Shown piece after piece: positions 8,945 to 18,256 of a stretch of 64,000 nucleotides of DNA (position 1 is its first letter; each line of letters opens with the position of its first letter). The notes under the pieces are model-generated. The model was not told where the DNA came from and ran no database searches. It was given only the letters and a program-made list of their open reading frames with translations. Source of the DNA: Paramoeba atlantica (lineage: Eukaryota; Discosea); NCBI GenBank assembly GCA_977017575.1, contig CDRNVI010000063.1, forward strand, positions 248,001 to 312,000, in the 5' to 3' direction. Both the position numbers and the translations under genes were made by a program.

Positions 8945-10510
8945 TTAAACTGCACGACTTCGCTGACCATGACTTTCTTTTTCATCTTTCGAATGATTTT
9001 TTTGAACCTTCAATGACTTAGCGGTCGCCTTATCTGAACTGGGGAGGTAGTATACTATGTTGCAATATTTATCACGGACACGAATTGTTGAGCCCACAGC
9101 AACGTGACCCTGGAATTTCTGAAAGTAAACGTGATTGATGGTGACGTGTAGCGGGATAGGGTAGACAAAATTGGATTCAGTTGGTTTCAATGAGGAGGGT
9201 TCAGACGTTGCAGGAGGTTTCTCGTGTATAGCCTCAGGTGAGCTTCGTGACGAAGAATTAGCCGAAGGGGGACTTTTTTCTCGTAAAACACCGGAGGGTG
9301 GGTGCTCCAGCCTTGACGACATATTTATTGCGCAGCTCGTTTTCACGTTACTCGGTTGAGAACTTGATATTGACAGACCGACCTGTATTTTATCAGTTTT
9401 CCATTGGATATCCCCATTGGATGTCAAGCTAGTGAGTTCCACCTTGTGATTTAATTTTTCTTTGGAGTTTAACTCATATTGTGTATCTTCTTCAGATAAA
9501 GTTTGAAGTTCGTTCTTTTTACCGGCAGGGGAATTCGGACCGCTTCCCTGCTGCGAATTTTCTGATGATTTCAAGCCTGACAAAGGCTTTTCGTGCGCTT
9601 CATCGGACGATAATGAAGAAGATAAATTTCGGTCTTTTAATCGCTGAAAGGCGGGCTGCGTATTCAGGGGTGTATAACGCAAGTGAGGTGGTAATAGAGC
9701 TGGACTCTTCTTTGTCACTTCAAATTCCTGACCTTCCTGGCTCCAACCAGTATCGCTAGAGAGGGCAGAAGGCCATGGCTCCTCCGCAGATGTGTATAAC
9801 CAGCACGCGGGGTCGCTGCGGACCTCAACGATGTTATAACGCTCGCCTTCTTGACTCACCAGTTCCTGTTTCGGATCCGGGCCTGTATCTTGGCCGTCTA
9901 TCACGAAAGTATAATAGTGCATCCCAACGGGGAGTTCCAGTAAGACATAGAACTCATCTTTGGATTTTATCATGGGCAATGGTCGCCAGCTCGAAAATGA
10001 TCCCATTATACTCACGTACCGTGCATCGGTTCCTTGATATCGCAACACAGTAGGCATTACTGGAATATATTCCTGACCAGATTTGTTCGTGAGACCTTGT
10101 GCTATTTCTGACGCTTCCTTGGGATTCTGTTCCGCAGCATGTTGAATATCCGCCTCGCCAGAGGCGGAAGGGCAAGGCAAACCATTTTGATGGTCGTCAA
10201 ACGCAGTTTTTTGCGTTGCCGGAACTGAAGTTGGAAATTCTCGGATGATTTCATTATGTTGCAAGTGGTTTCTCGTGGCTCGCGGTCCCTCCTGAACTCG
10301 ATTGAGCTCCGAGTAATGTATTGCACTAGACAATGCCGGTGGAACTACCCCGTCTAACAGCGCGCTGTTCTTAGGGCTCTGCGCTGCCAGTCGGTTTATG
10401 TTTATAGTCGATAATCCTCGTCTTCCTCTGTTGGTGGGTGCTGTGGGTGGTGTCCCCCTAGCGCTACTCTTTTCCGCCGGACTGCGAAGATCGCTCGAGG
10501 TTTGACCCAT
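8945..10510 (-). CDS. AMPK/SNF1 beta-subunit-like protein, N-myristoylation motif
   Basis: A 521-residue protein. It begins MGQTSS, a good N-myristoylation signal as in AMPK-beta. Residues about 150-232 form a CBM48/AMPK glycogen-binding domain (SIMGSFSSWRPLPM, PVGMHYYTFVIDG). The C-terminal AMPKBI/ASC domain, which binds the alpha and gamma subunits, appears in two pieces: 'LLPPHLRYTPLN' at about 272-283 and 'LHVTINHVYFQKFQGHVAVG' at about 450-470, ending 'KYCNIVYYLP'. A polar insert of about 160 residues separates them, which is unusual since the two pieces are normally close together. The family role is as the scaffold of the trimeric energy-sensing kinase. The leader has a CTCTTTTTCTAG tract about 20 nt before the ATG. 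Assignment is strong; the function of the insert is unknown. Confidence 0.87.
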   Translation of the reverse strand: MGQTSSDLRSPAEKSSARGTPPTAPTNRGRRGLSTININRLAAQSPKNSALLDGVVPPALSSAIHYSELNRVQEGPRATRNHLQHNEIIREFPTSVPATQKTAFDDHQNGLPCPSASGEADIQHAAEQNPKEASEIAQGLTNKSGQEYIPVMPTVLRYQGTDARYVSIMGSFSSWRPLPMIKSKDEFYVLLELPVGMHYYTFVIDGQDTGPDPKQELVSQEGERYNIVEVRSDPACWLYTSAEEPWPSALSSDTGWSQEGQEFEVTKKSPALLPPHLRYTPLNTQPAFQRLKDRNLSSSLSSDEAHEKPLSGLKSSENSQQGSGPNSPAGKKNELQTLSEEDTQYELNSKEKLNHKVELTSLTSNGDIQWKTDKIQVGLSISSSQPSNVKTSCAINMSSRLEHPPSGVLREKSPPSANSSSRSSPEAIHEKPPATSEPSSLKPTESNFVYPIPLHVTINHVYFQKFQGHVAVGSTIRVRDKYCNIVYYLPSSDKATAKSLKVQKNHSKDEKESHGQRSRAV

Positions 10511-10812
10511 TGCTATAAATTTTTGTGTACCTAGAAAAAGAGCATTTTTGTTTCGCTTCCCACTTTGCGGTAAATATTGTTTATACTAGTATACCAAATT
10601 TAATTTATATTGTATGAATTTTAAATTATAGTACTAGCACCCCTCTTTATCACTGTATACTAAATCACTGTATACTAAAACAACGTAGGACTACTGCTGT
10701 AGTCTTGGAGGAACCAATTCTTAGAAATTTCGGTTTCTATGTACATGTAACGTGTCATGTTGATGTGATGTACAGTTAAGATGTAATACCACTAAAATCT
10801 TGATGCCTTGGG
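10511..10812. other. Intergenic gap between AMPK-beta and LRR genes
   Basis: About 300 bases of AT-rich DNA. Besides the AMPK-beta leader it has a short direct repeat (atcactgtatacta twice near 10650-10680). No gene was seen. Confidence 0.5.
10531..10542 (-). promoter_or_regulatory. Candidate pyrimidine tract/AG acceptor upstream of AMPK-beta
   Basis: On the minus strand this reads CTCTTTTTCTAG, ending about 20 nt before the ATG at 10510. It is consistent with a trans-splice or cis-splice acceptor. It is inferred from sequence form only. Confidence 0.35.
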
Positions 10813-11397
10813 TTAATATACTCGAATTTTGGTACCCTGCACGTACCTGATACTCAGACAAGGGGGTAGTTTACTAATAATCATGTCACCCATAAGTTCC
10901 TCATTTCGATAAAGAAGAATCCTCTCCAGACCTTGTGGAAGCATGTCAAAGCGTACCATTCCGGAAAAATTGTTCTTCGCCAAGTTTAGCACCTTCAGAT
11001 TCGATGGCAGGTGGCACAAATCAATCTCTCCACTAAATTCGTTCTCTGAGATGCGGAACACGGTCAAGGGAGGGGGGAGTACTGTGAGATCAACGGGGCC
11101 TGATAAAGTATTTTCCCAGAAAACAAGAATTTGAACTGTGTGTGGCAGAAACTTCCACTGCAGTACACCGCGTAACTTACGACTGCGTAAGTCCACTTTT
11201 TCGACCTCCAATTGATCGTTACACACTATGCCCTCCCATTCACATACAGATACCTCCTGTGACCAAGATGGGACCGGATTCGTAAGATCTTGAGCAAATT
11301 GTTGAAGTAAAAATTCTGCTGGAAAAACGTTACCTCGAACTTTTCCGAGACGGACGCGAGGATTGATATCCGCTGAATTTGCAGGACGGGAAAACAT
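10813..11397 (-). CDS. Leucine-rich repeat protein (LRR family member 2)
   Basis: A 194-residue LRR protein, paralogous to 195-836. It shares the 'GKVRG' block (residues 18-22), the C-x-W-x-G-x-x-C cap motif (CEWEGIVC) near residues 50-57, and four repeats of LP-x-x-L-x-x-L-x-x-N-x-F-S-G type. It ends in 'GTKIRVY', matching the 'GTKIQCW' region of the paralogue, which runs on a further 23 residues or so. No signal peptide or membrane span is clear. The start is the ATG at 11397. Function is unknown; LRRs suggest protein binding. Two copies within 10 kb of the same cluster suggest a dispersed gene family. Confidence 0.8.
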   Translation of the reverse strand: MFSRPANSADINPRVRLGKVRGNVFPAEFLLQQFAQDLTNPVPSWSQEVSVCEWEGIVCNDQLEVEKVDLRSRKLRGVLQWKFLPHTVQILVFWENTLSGPVDLTVLPPPLTVFRISENEFSGEIDLCHLPSNLKVLNLAKNNFSGMVRFDMLPQGLERILLYRNEELMGDMIISKLPPCLSIRYVQGTKIRVY

Positions 11398-11598
11398 AGG
11401 ATGAAGTAATCTGACAAAAATTACACTACTTTGTTAGTACATTAGTAATTTGTAGGTAAAACCGAATAAAGGTCGAATTTCCAGTTGAAACACATTCATA
11501 AGAAGGGATGTATGGTATATCATATGCCATACATGGGTACTACGAATTACGTTCATGCTATAATCTAATTGAAGGAAAGTGTATTATACATTACCGTT

Positions 11599-13278
11599 CT
11601 ACTGCGACGCCTCCATCGTGCTCCCTTCTTCGTTCTTCGTCAAATGAGTATTGGAAAAGTGAGAAAGATAATCCAAAGTGGGAATCGGACATGCTACATC
11701 TACGTCATCTTCCTTGGAGACCCCACCAGAGATCTCAGATTCCGTTTTTGTTTCGTTTGTACTTTCCGCGACCGACTCCTTTAAGCCTTCGGTGTCCGCC
11801 TTCTTGCCCTCCTCATCGCTGCCGGGGATTGCACCTGTGCTGACGAGTACCTCCGAGGCATTACAGACGGGACCCACGGTACTAAGACACAGACTTCCGG
11901 GGCGGTAGTATCGATTCATTACATCCCGGATACGCTCGGAGCTCACTGCATCGACGTGGGTGAAATATTCCTCAAGAGAAAGACGTTTGTCGGCGTGCAG
12001 GAGCTGACGTCCAATATCTTCCGCAATATTGGTGGTGCCATCGACGTTGAGTACCAGTGCAGCTTTCAGGTTCGACTTGGCAAGCTCGAGATCGCTGTCG
12101 GAGAGGCGGGTGGAGCACAACTCGGAGAAGAATTCCATCACGGAACGGAGGTGGTGCTGGACGTTGTTCTCCTGGGGGTATCCGATGAGATACACCCCCA
12201 TGAGACCGGAGTCAATGTACGGGGTGAAAAACGGGTTGAAGGTCTCTATCCGGGGATCGGGTTCCAAAACGGAGCCGCCGTCTTCGGTGGGGAAACGCAT
12301 TGCAAGACACTGAGGACTACGAAAGCGTTGTTTCGACATGAGGTCTCGATTGACACGGTTGTAGCTCCCTAGCAGATGCTGCACTACCTGCAAAGCGAAG
12401 ACGTCTTCACTGGCTATCCCACAGGTCTGGAAAGCGAGTGCGAGGTGCAGTGCGGGAAGCTCTTTGGACCACAACGTGTACTGCCCACCGGTGTAGATCG
12501 CTGCGTGATTCTCCCCACGGTCGCATTTCGGAGACAAATCTCCGAAATACTGGGAGGCCAGGGTCTCGAGGGACTTATGCGTGACACCTCCGGCCCCAAC
12601 AAGCACCATGCGGGGCCCTGTGTAGTGCTGATCCACGAAACGCACTATCATGTCTCGGTTGATGTGAGTGGAGATGTTCTGTTCGGGACCCAGAATGGTG
12701 AGACCCAGACTGCAGTCCCGGTACGCTGCGATGTGAAGATGATCCATCACGACTTCGTCCACCAGAAGTTCTACCTCTCGCATTTCTTCTAAAATGGTCG
12801 ATCTCTCGCGTTCTAAATCTTTCTCTGGGAGTTTGCTGTTTCGTAGGATGTCGGCCAGAATGCTAACCGCGTCCGGGACGTACTTTTTGAACACTTTAAC
12901 ATAATAGCTAGTGCGATCTCGTGCGGTGTATGCGTTCAAATGTCCTCCAATCTCTTCAAACTTGCGCTCCAGCTGTGCTTTTGTCATCGAACGTGTGCCT
13001 TTGAAGTTCATGTGCTCGAGAAAATGTGCCGTGCCGTTGATCTCCGGCGTCTCATAGCGGCTTCCGGCATCGATCCACACCCCCACAGTGGCTACTTCAC
13101 TTTCTGGATGCTCCTCACATGCGACGCGAAATCCATTTGGTAGTCGCGAGATGGTCGTAGGCGGGACTTTGTTGAGGATGTGACGTACAGACTGGGTGGG
13201 GGCAAAACCGGGCCGAGGAAAGACGCGTGGAAGACCTTTCAAATTTCCAATAGAAAGCAATCGACAACAGTAACGCAT
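11599..13278 (-). CDS. MPPB: Mitochondrial processing peptidase beta subunit (M16 metalloprotease)
   Basis: A 559-residue M16-family protein. The inverted zinc motif H-x-x-E-H is intact at residues 85-89 (HFLEH), with the following glutamate-rich helix (ERSTILEEMREVE) supplying the distal ligand. This marks the catalytic beta subunit; alpha subunits and complex III core proteins usually lose the motif. The N-terminus is basic, hydroxylated and free of acids for the first 50 residues, consistent with a mitochondrial targeting peptide. MPP removes presequences from imported matrix proteins. It is longer than the usual 460-490 residues because of a polar acidic C-terminal tail of about 80 residues. 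On the minus strand the start ATG follows a clear TTACCTCATTTCTCAG tract. Confidence 0.92.
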   Translation of the reverse strand: MRYCCRLLSIGNLKGLPRVFPRPGFAPTQSVRHILNKVPPTTISRLPNGFRVACEEHPESEVATVGVWIDAGSRYETPEINGTAHFLEHMNFKGTRSMTKAQLERKFEEIGGHLNAYTARDRTSYYVKVFKKYVPDAVSILADILRNSKLPEKDLERERSTILEEMREVELLVDEVVMDHLHIAAYRDCSLGLTILGPEQNISTHINRDMIVRFVDQHYTGPRMVLVGAGGVTHKSLETLASQYFGDLSPKCDRGENHAAIYTGGQYTLWSKELPALHLALAFQTCGIASEDVFALQVVQHLLGSYNRVNRDLMSKQRFRSPQCLAMRFPTEDGGSVLEPDPRIETFNPFFTPYIDSGLMGVYLIGYPQENNVQHHLRSVMEFFSELCSTRLSDSDLELAKSNLKAALVLNVDGTTNIAEDIGRQLLHADKRLSLEEYFTHVDAVSSERIRDVMNRYYRPGSLCLSTVGPVCNASEVLVSTGAIPGSDEEGKKADTEGLKESVAESTNETKTESEISGGVSKEDDVDVACPIPTLDYLSHFSNTHLTKNEEGSTMEASQ

Positions 13279-13286
13279 TTTTGTAG

Positions 13287-13301
13287 CTGAGAAATGAGGT
13301 A
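13287..13301 (-). promoter_or_regulatory. Candidate pyrimidine tract/CAG acceptor upstream of MPP-beta
   Basis: The minus strand reads TACCTCATTTCTCAG, ending 8 nt before the ATG at 13278. It is the clearest acceptor-like tract in the window. The assignment is by form only. Confidence 0.4.
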
Positions 13302-13365
13302 ACTAGTAATACGCGAATAAGAAGATTGTTGAAAACTATTTACACAGTTAGTAGTATAAACTACT

Positions 13366-13420
13366 AAAGGGCCTTGTACGATTAAATTACGGTTAAAGGG
13401 CCTTTTACGATAAAATTACA
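13366..13420. repeat. Short direct repeat, two copies of about 25 bp
   Basis: Two adjacent copies of aaagggccttKtacgatWaaattac lie in the gap between MPP-beta and RPN1, differing at two positions. The function is unknown. It is a local duplication and is not seen elsewhere in the window. Confidence 0.6.
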
Positions 13421-13557
13421 TGTTATCATCCGTGGAGACACTACATAATTTCGTTCACAAAAGTAATATTTTTGATCTCGGTAAACACGTATATTTTGAA
13501 CAAAGTAACGTCAAAATCTTCACTCATCGAGAGTTGAGAGGACATCTGTGCAGTACG

Positions 13558-16410
13558 TCACACGCTTGCTTCATGCTCAGGATCCTTTTCCGTGAACACA
13601 ATACCTTCCAGAATTCGGTTCTTTGCCACGGGACGGACGGCGCTAGGCGGGAGTTCGGCACGGTCGGAAGACTGCAGCACGACAGGTGAGTTTTGAGTCT
13701 GAAACCCTGTAATCCTTTTCGGTTTTCCCGCCATTGCAACCGTATCTACTGCCGTCCCTACTCGTACAGGTTGCTGTTCGAGCGGTTTCCCCTCACCATC
13801 GACCAAAATCAGATGTCTGGGACGCATAGATGCCGCCAGGCTCATCCACAGATACGAATATTTCGCAACGCTTACCTCAGGGGTTAGCATGGAGAACACA
13901 GCGGTGAGGATACCACACAGTGAGGTAGAAGAGGCGAGTAGGCCATCACTGTGAACGGCTCGTAGCGTCATCTGCCCTTTTCCTAACTCTACCAGACCTA
14001 GTGCGATGTGACAGAGCAGCCAGCACTCCGGGTTGCGTACGTGAAAACCACAAAGCGAGCGCAGCATTGTGGCCGCACGTACACTCCGGGTACCTGCCCC
14101 AACAAGTCCAATGGCAAAGATCGCGGCCTGAGCGGTAGCCGCGTCGGTGTCATGGCTGAGCTTACTAAGGGTTTCGAGCACGGTCACATGCGGATCGGAG
14201 AGAGATAGCAAGGCGATACATAATGGAAGGGCGCGGCGTGCGTGAAGATCCCCAAAATGGAGGATGTGGTCCATTACCCGACAGGCAACCTCACGCCCAA
14301 TATTCTCCCCGAAGGCAACAAGGCCGATGCCCAAGGTCGCGATCGTGTGTGGGCGGAGAAACAAAGAAACCTCTTTCGAAGACTTTGGTTTCCGTACGCC
14401 CCGCCTCGCGGATTGTCCAGATATCAGAGTCGCCAAATCCGGTCCTTTTGCGGATCCTTCTTTGGGTTTGACATCCTCGGCGGGGGTACCGGCCTCCTCA
14501 CTTGGTTTCGGGTCCGTATTTTCGTTATGCTTCACCTTTGAGTCAGATTCTTTGTCCCTTTTATCTTTGCTCAGGGTTTGTTTCGTCCCTTCTCGTATCA
14601 AGTGAAGTAGTTTTTGTACAATCAGTACATTGCCTGTACCCGCATATGCCAGTGCCGTCAGTAGAGTCTCAATGAAGACGCGAACCTCGGATGATAATGT
14701 GTGAACTGTGCTCAGAAGAGTCTCGACTCGATCTTGCTGTCCTAGAAAAAGTAATCCGAGTCCAAGGATTAGATAGGGCGCTGTGAAATTTTCAGTAAGA
14801 ACTGCAGACTCCTTCTCCATGAGACAAAGAAGCATGGTTTCCACGAGATCCTCGTGCGCGGTGCCAACAAATACGAAGCCGAGAGCTAGTGCTGCAAAGG
14901 ATTGCAGACTAATGTCCATGCTAGAGTCAGCCACAAATGGGACTAGGATGGACAGAATTTGTTCACTTCGTGTCCCTGCGTACGCAAGTCCAAGTCCCAA
15001 TATGGAACACATTCGAATCTCTGTATTTTCAACGTACAAATTTTCCGTAAGCAGTGATAACGCGGGATCAAACTGGGAGCACACTCCGTGGCACACCACC
15101 CCAACACCCAGCGCTGCTCCCGCCCGTATCCGCACATTCTCGGAGCTAAGATACTTCTCCAGGGCGTTCAACCCCTCTGTGGGATTTCCTAAGTGCAGTA
15201 ATGCAACAGAGGCAACCGCCGAGATGACACGTTGCTCTCTTTGCCCATGCAGCCACTCATTGTCCTGCAGTGTAGTGAGTTTGTCGGTGCCAAATCCTGC
15301 ATTGGAGAAACCACTTAGCAGAGTGTAGGCCAGGTGTCGGAGATAACGTGGGGTGTTGGATGCGTGCAGTGTGGTGCGTTGATCCATTAGATGTGGTTTC
15401 GCAACCTCCTCAGGGGCTTTTGGCTCCAAGGCGTCTAGCGCTTTGCTACAATGTAGAAAATACTCTGGGATTTTTTCCTGAAGGTCAGTCCACGCAGGAC
15501 AACAGGCTACGAGATCATATGCCCCGTGACGGTTGCAGAGTATGAGAAGCTGCTGCTGTACCAGGGGGTCCGCGGCGGCGAGATCTAAAAGTTCTTTTGC
15601 TTTTTCGTGATCGGAAAGCTTTAATGCCATGCGCATTGCATCATACAGTGCCCCGAAACATTGGTACAATTCTCCACAATGTCGATATATTTTTCCGTCC
15701 TCTCCTTCTGGCAGATAGGGAGCGAGAGCCAGGAGGTAGTCACACGTACGAACATAGTTGTCCATGGTGCAGCGTGAAGTTAACAAGTCCATTCTGTCGA
15801 TTTCCAGAAGTAGATCAACGGCATTCGGCTCTCCATTGTGAGAAAACTCGAACTGAACAATTTCCTGCAATAGGGGAAGCAAGCTTTCACGGAGTTGGGT
15901 TTCTTTTTCTGCTCCTTTCCATGTAGTGACAAACTGAGTAGACAGTTGACGGACGTAGTGGTGCCCCCAAATATCCAATGCCAGAGTTCCTTTTCGTTTC
16001 CAATCAAGACACTGTGTCTGTTTTTCAGCCGATGGAAATGCCATCGAAAGTATCGATAAGATATCACTTAGCCGCTGTAAGAAATTTTCCGGTAAACCTG
16101 TATTCGGTATTTTTGAAAGGGCTTCGTAGCGCTCCGTGAGTGAGGGAATATGAGGTCGCAGATACTTCAGAGGTTTCGGAATTCCGGTCAACGAATTCGA
16201 GTATGTGTCACGCATCATACTCCCAAGTTGATCCACTGCGCTAGAGGCTATCTCCAGATTACTGTCCTGAATACGAGAAACACATAAATCCACTCCCTCC
16301 ATAATTCTTATGTCTTCATCCGAGAGCGTTGATTCTTTCTTATTAACTCCTTGATCTTCATCTTTACCGGAGCGATTTACTTTCTTGCTATCTTTTTCTG
16401 GTTTGGCCAT
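13558..16410 (-). CDS. RPN1: 26S proteasome regulatory subunit RPN1 (PSMD2)
   Basis: A 950-residue protein from the ATG at 16410. The N-terminal region carries the RPN1-specific stretch IPKPLKYLRPH near residues 77-87 and 'WGHHYVRQLSTQFVTTW' near 149-165. The middle holds the toroid of proteasome/cyclosome (PC) repeats, with many G-x-x-x-A-x-x-G-x-G units such as 'ALGVGVVCHG' and 'GLGLAYAGT'. A charged lysine/glutamate segment of about 60 residues interrupts the repeats near residue 620-680. The family role is the largest base subunit of the 19S particle, docking ubiquitin-like shuttle factors and the UBP6 deubiquitinase. The C-terminal region 'TEKDPEHE' fits other RPN1 proteins. No defects were seen. 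Confidence 0.95.
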   Translation of the reverse strand: MAKPEKDSKKVNRSGKDEDQGVNKKESTLSDEDIRIMEGVDLCVSRIQDSNLEIASSAVDQLGSMMRDTYSNSLTGIPKPLKYLRPHIPSLTERYEALSKIPNTGLPENFLQRLSDILSILSMAFPSAEKQTQCLDWKRKGTLALDIWGHHYVRQLSTQFVTTWKGAEKETQLRESLLPLLQEIVQFEFSHNGEPNAVDLLLEIDRMDLLTSRCTMDNYVRTCDYLLALAPYLPEGEDGKIYRHCGELYQCFGALYDAMRMALKLSDHEKAKELLDLAAADPLVQQQLLILCNRHGAYDLVACCPAWTDLQEKIPEYFLHCSKALDALEPKAPEEVAKPHLMDQRTTLHASNTPRYLRHLAYTLLSGFSNAGFGTDKLTTLQDNEWLHGQREQRVISAVASVALLHLGNPTEGLNALEKYLSSENVRIRAGAALGVGVVCHGVCSQFDPALSLLTENLYVENTEIRMCSILGLGLAYAGTRSEQILSILVPFVADSSMDISLQSFAALALGFVFVGTAHEDLVETMLLCLMEKESAVLTENFTAPYLILGLGLLFLGQQDRVETLLSTVHTLSSEVRVFIETLLTALAYAGTGNVLIVQKLLHLIREGTKQTLSKDKRDKESDSKVKHNENTDPKPSEEAGTPAEDVKPKEGSAKGPDLATLISGQSARRGVRKPKSSKEVSLFLRPHTIATLGIGLVAFGENIGREVACRVMDHILHFGDLHARRALPLCIALLSLSDPHVTVLETLSKLSHDTDAATAQAAIFAIGLVGAGTRSVRAATMLRSLCGFHVRNPECWLLCHIALGLVELGKGQMTLRAVHSDGLLASSTSLCGILTAVFSMLTPEVSVAKYSYLWMSLAASMRPRHLILVDGEGKPLEQQPVRVGTAVDTVAMAGKPKRITGFQTQNSPVVLQSSDRAELPPSAVRPVAKNRILEGIVFTEKDPEHEASV

Positions 16411-16543
16411 CAAAAATAACGTAAATATAAAGGAAAAATGCTCTTTACGCTACGGTACAATGACATGCTTCCCGTTTATATTCTTTAACGTAGCTTTACG
16501 CACAATATACACACCACTAAAATAAAAATGAATGCAGAATTGT

Positions 16544-17320
16544 TCAAAGACCACATGACTCACCGAGCAGTCCGGTGCCATCACTCGTTGCCTCGGTATT
16601 TGTCTTATTTTCTGTATCCTGTCGAGATAAATATTTCTTAAAGTACCATGACCTCCTTTTCGAGACCTGTTTCCAGTAATTGTGCAGATGGGCTTGCGTC
16701 CGGCTGTAAAACGAGCTCAGGCTCTCCTCCAGAATCACCGTCATCGCGGGGGCGCTGACGCTAAAATACATTTCCTCAGCTTGGAGCGCCGTAACGCTTT
16801 GCCCTTTTTTCCGCATCGCGTGGACGTGGCTCTCCACCTGGCGGTAGACATTCTCCGTGTACTCTGCCGGGGGCTTCCAGTCGAGATCCACCCACTGGCC
16901 TTGACTAAACCCTTTAATCTGGGGGTAACGCAGCAGCGGCCGCGTGGCCTCCGGAAGCCGCTCCTTTTGGATCTCATAGAAGTGTAGCCGTGGGTAGTGG
17001 CTCTCGAGTCGGTGGCAGAGATACTCCAGTACTTTTCCCATCGCGTTGCATGCGGTACAGTTCTCCTGGGAGTACTGTGCAACCATAACATCCGAGGAGT
17101 GGGCATAGTGCTGGAGCAGACGTCGTAGGACAAACTCACTGGGGACCACACGGACGCATTTGGTCGGGAATTCCGCGTTCAGGGGGTTGATACCCGCCCC
17201 CTCACGGGCGTAGTCACTCGTAGCCCCCTGGGGGTTCGCCGTGTTGATGGTCTGGGACTTCATCCAAAGCTGGCGGAAGAAGTCAGAGTCGGATCCAGGT
17301 GGCTTGAAGTTGGAGCTCAT
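16544..17320 (-). CDS. Thioredoxin-like protein with CTAC motif
   Basis: A 258-residue protein. Residues about 77-140 look like a thioredoxin fold: a hydrophobic strand (DVMVAQYS), then C-T-A-C at residues 88-91 at the start of a helix, then a second strand (HFYEIQ) and a 'YPQIKGFSQGQWV' segment in the place of the cis-proline strand. The C-x-x-C is therefore in the redox-active position. The C-terminal 120 residues are helical and charged without a known domain. There is no obvious signal peptide or TM segment. It may be a redox protein or an organellar assembly factor, but I cannot name the orthologue. The fold assignment is moderately confident and the function unassigned. Confidence 0.65.
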   Translation of the reverse strand: MSSNFKPPGSDSDFFRQLWMKSQTINTANPQGATSDYAREGAGINPLNAEFPTKCVRVVPSEFVLRRLLQHYAHSSDVMVAQYSQENCTACNAMGKVLEYLCHRLESHYPRLHFYEIQKERLPEATRPLLRYPQIKGFSQGQWVDLDWKPPAEYTENVYRQVESHVHAMRKKGQSVTALQAEEMYFSVSAPAMTVILEESLSSFYSRTQAHLHNYWKQVSKRRSWYFKKYLSRQDTENKTNTEATSDGTGLLGESCGL

Positions 17321-17551
17321 TTTGCCATTTACAGTTTAGAATGAAAATGTGAAAAAGTGAGAAGTGCGTAATCCGATCAGTGAATCCCCAAGCCAACACT
17401 TTCGCTAAATATTTTACATGTCAGTATTTTTAATTTACGATACTAGATGGTCAATACATTCATAAGTAAGGATCTTATATGTTCATTTCATCTTTACTTG
17501 GACCATTACTTCCCTTCCTTTTGTCTTTTCTTCCATCCTTTCAAGTCTTCT

Positions 17552-18007
17552 TTATGCCACCAAGGCGCTTGCGCTGCCGGATTCGTATCGCCACGTGGCC
17601 GGAAGCTGCTTCGTACGTTTGTAGTATCGTGCCAGACGGTGAATACGGGATTCGACCAAAATCAGTCGGAACTTGGTATCCAAATCCTTTCGGTTCTTCT
17701 CCAGGTGCTTACGCATGGACACGGCTTTACGAATCATGTGGTACAGATCCTCCGGGATCTCAGGCGCCAATCCCTTGTGCTTCAGAATACGAAGAATCTT
17801 ACGTCCGGTGACGGATTTGACTTGTCCGATTCCCTGACTGTCTCGCAGGTGGGTGCCGATGGCCGACGGGGTGAGTCCCTTACGGGCGAGTGTTGTGATT
17901 TGCTGCACCACCTCACGTGCGGTTGTTTTCAGCCACGTAGGAACGGCGCGACGGTAAGGGAGAGAGCTTCCGCTAATTCCCTTGCCATTTCCGTGCATGC
18001 GGCCCAT
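17552..18007 (-). CDS. RPS13: 40S ribosomal protein S13 (uS15)
   Basis: A 151-residue protein matching RPS13 along its full length: it starts [10 protein letters not shown], contains '[20 protein letters not shown]' and '[14 protein letters not shown]', and ends 'SASALVA'. It is a small-subunit protein binding helix 22/expansion segments of 18S rRNA near the platform. Its length is exactly typical. The ATG at 18007 is preceded by about 42 nt of leader and a GTTTTCTCTGTAG acceptor-like tract at 18050-18062. There is no intron. Confidence 0.97.
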   Translation of the reverse strand: MGRMHGNGKGISGSSLPYRRAVPTWLKTTAREVVQQITTLARKGLTPSAIGTHLRDSQGIGQVKSVTGRKILRILKHKGLAPEIPEDLYHMIRKAVSMRKHLEKNRKDLDTKFRLILVESRIHRLARYYKRTKQLPATWRYESGSASALVA

Positions 18008-18049
18008 GATGTGAGATGTGAATAATTAATAATGAGCGTCGAAAAAAAT

Positions 18050-18062
18050 CTACAGAGAAAAC
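18050..18062 (-). promoter_or_regulatory. Candidate pyrimidine tract/TAG acceptor upstream of RPS13
   Basis: The minus strand reads GTTTTCTCTGTAG, 42 nt before the RPS13 ATG, with no ATG in between. It is a candidate splice acceptor by form only. Confidence 0.35.
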
Positions 18063-18256
18063 AATGGGTAGGTGATTCAAATTGGTTTACTAAAATTTCG
18101 AAAGCAGAAACTATCTCCACCGTTTACTAGTTCTGTGTTTATATGGTATACCTGATCAAGAGTTCATAAAAAAATGTATCACTGCCCAAACAATTGTCAT
18201 AATGGAACATCAAGTTTGAAATGCAAACTTTGAATACCGGAATTCTCACCCTATAG

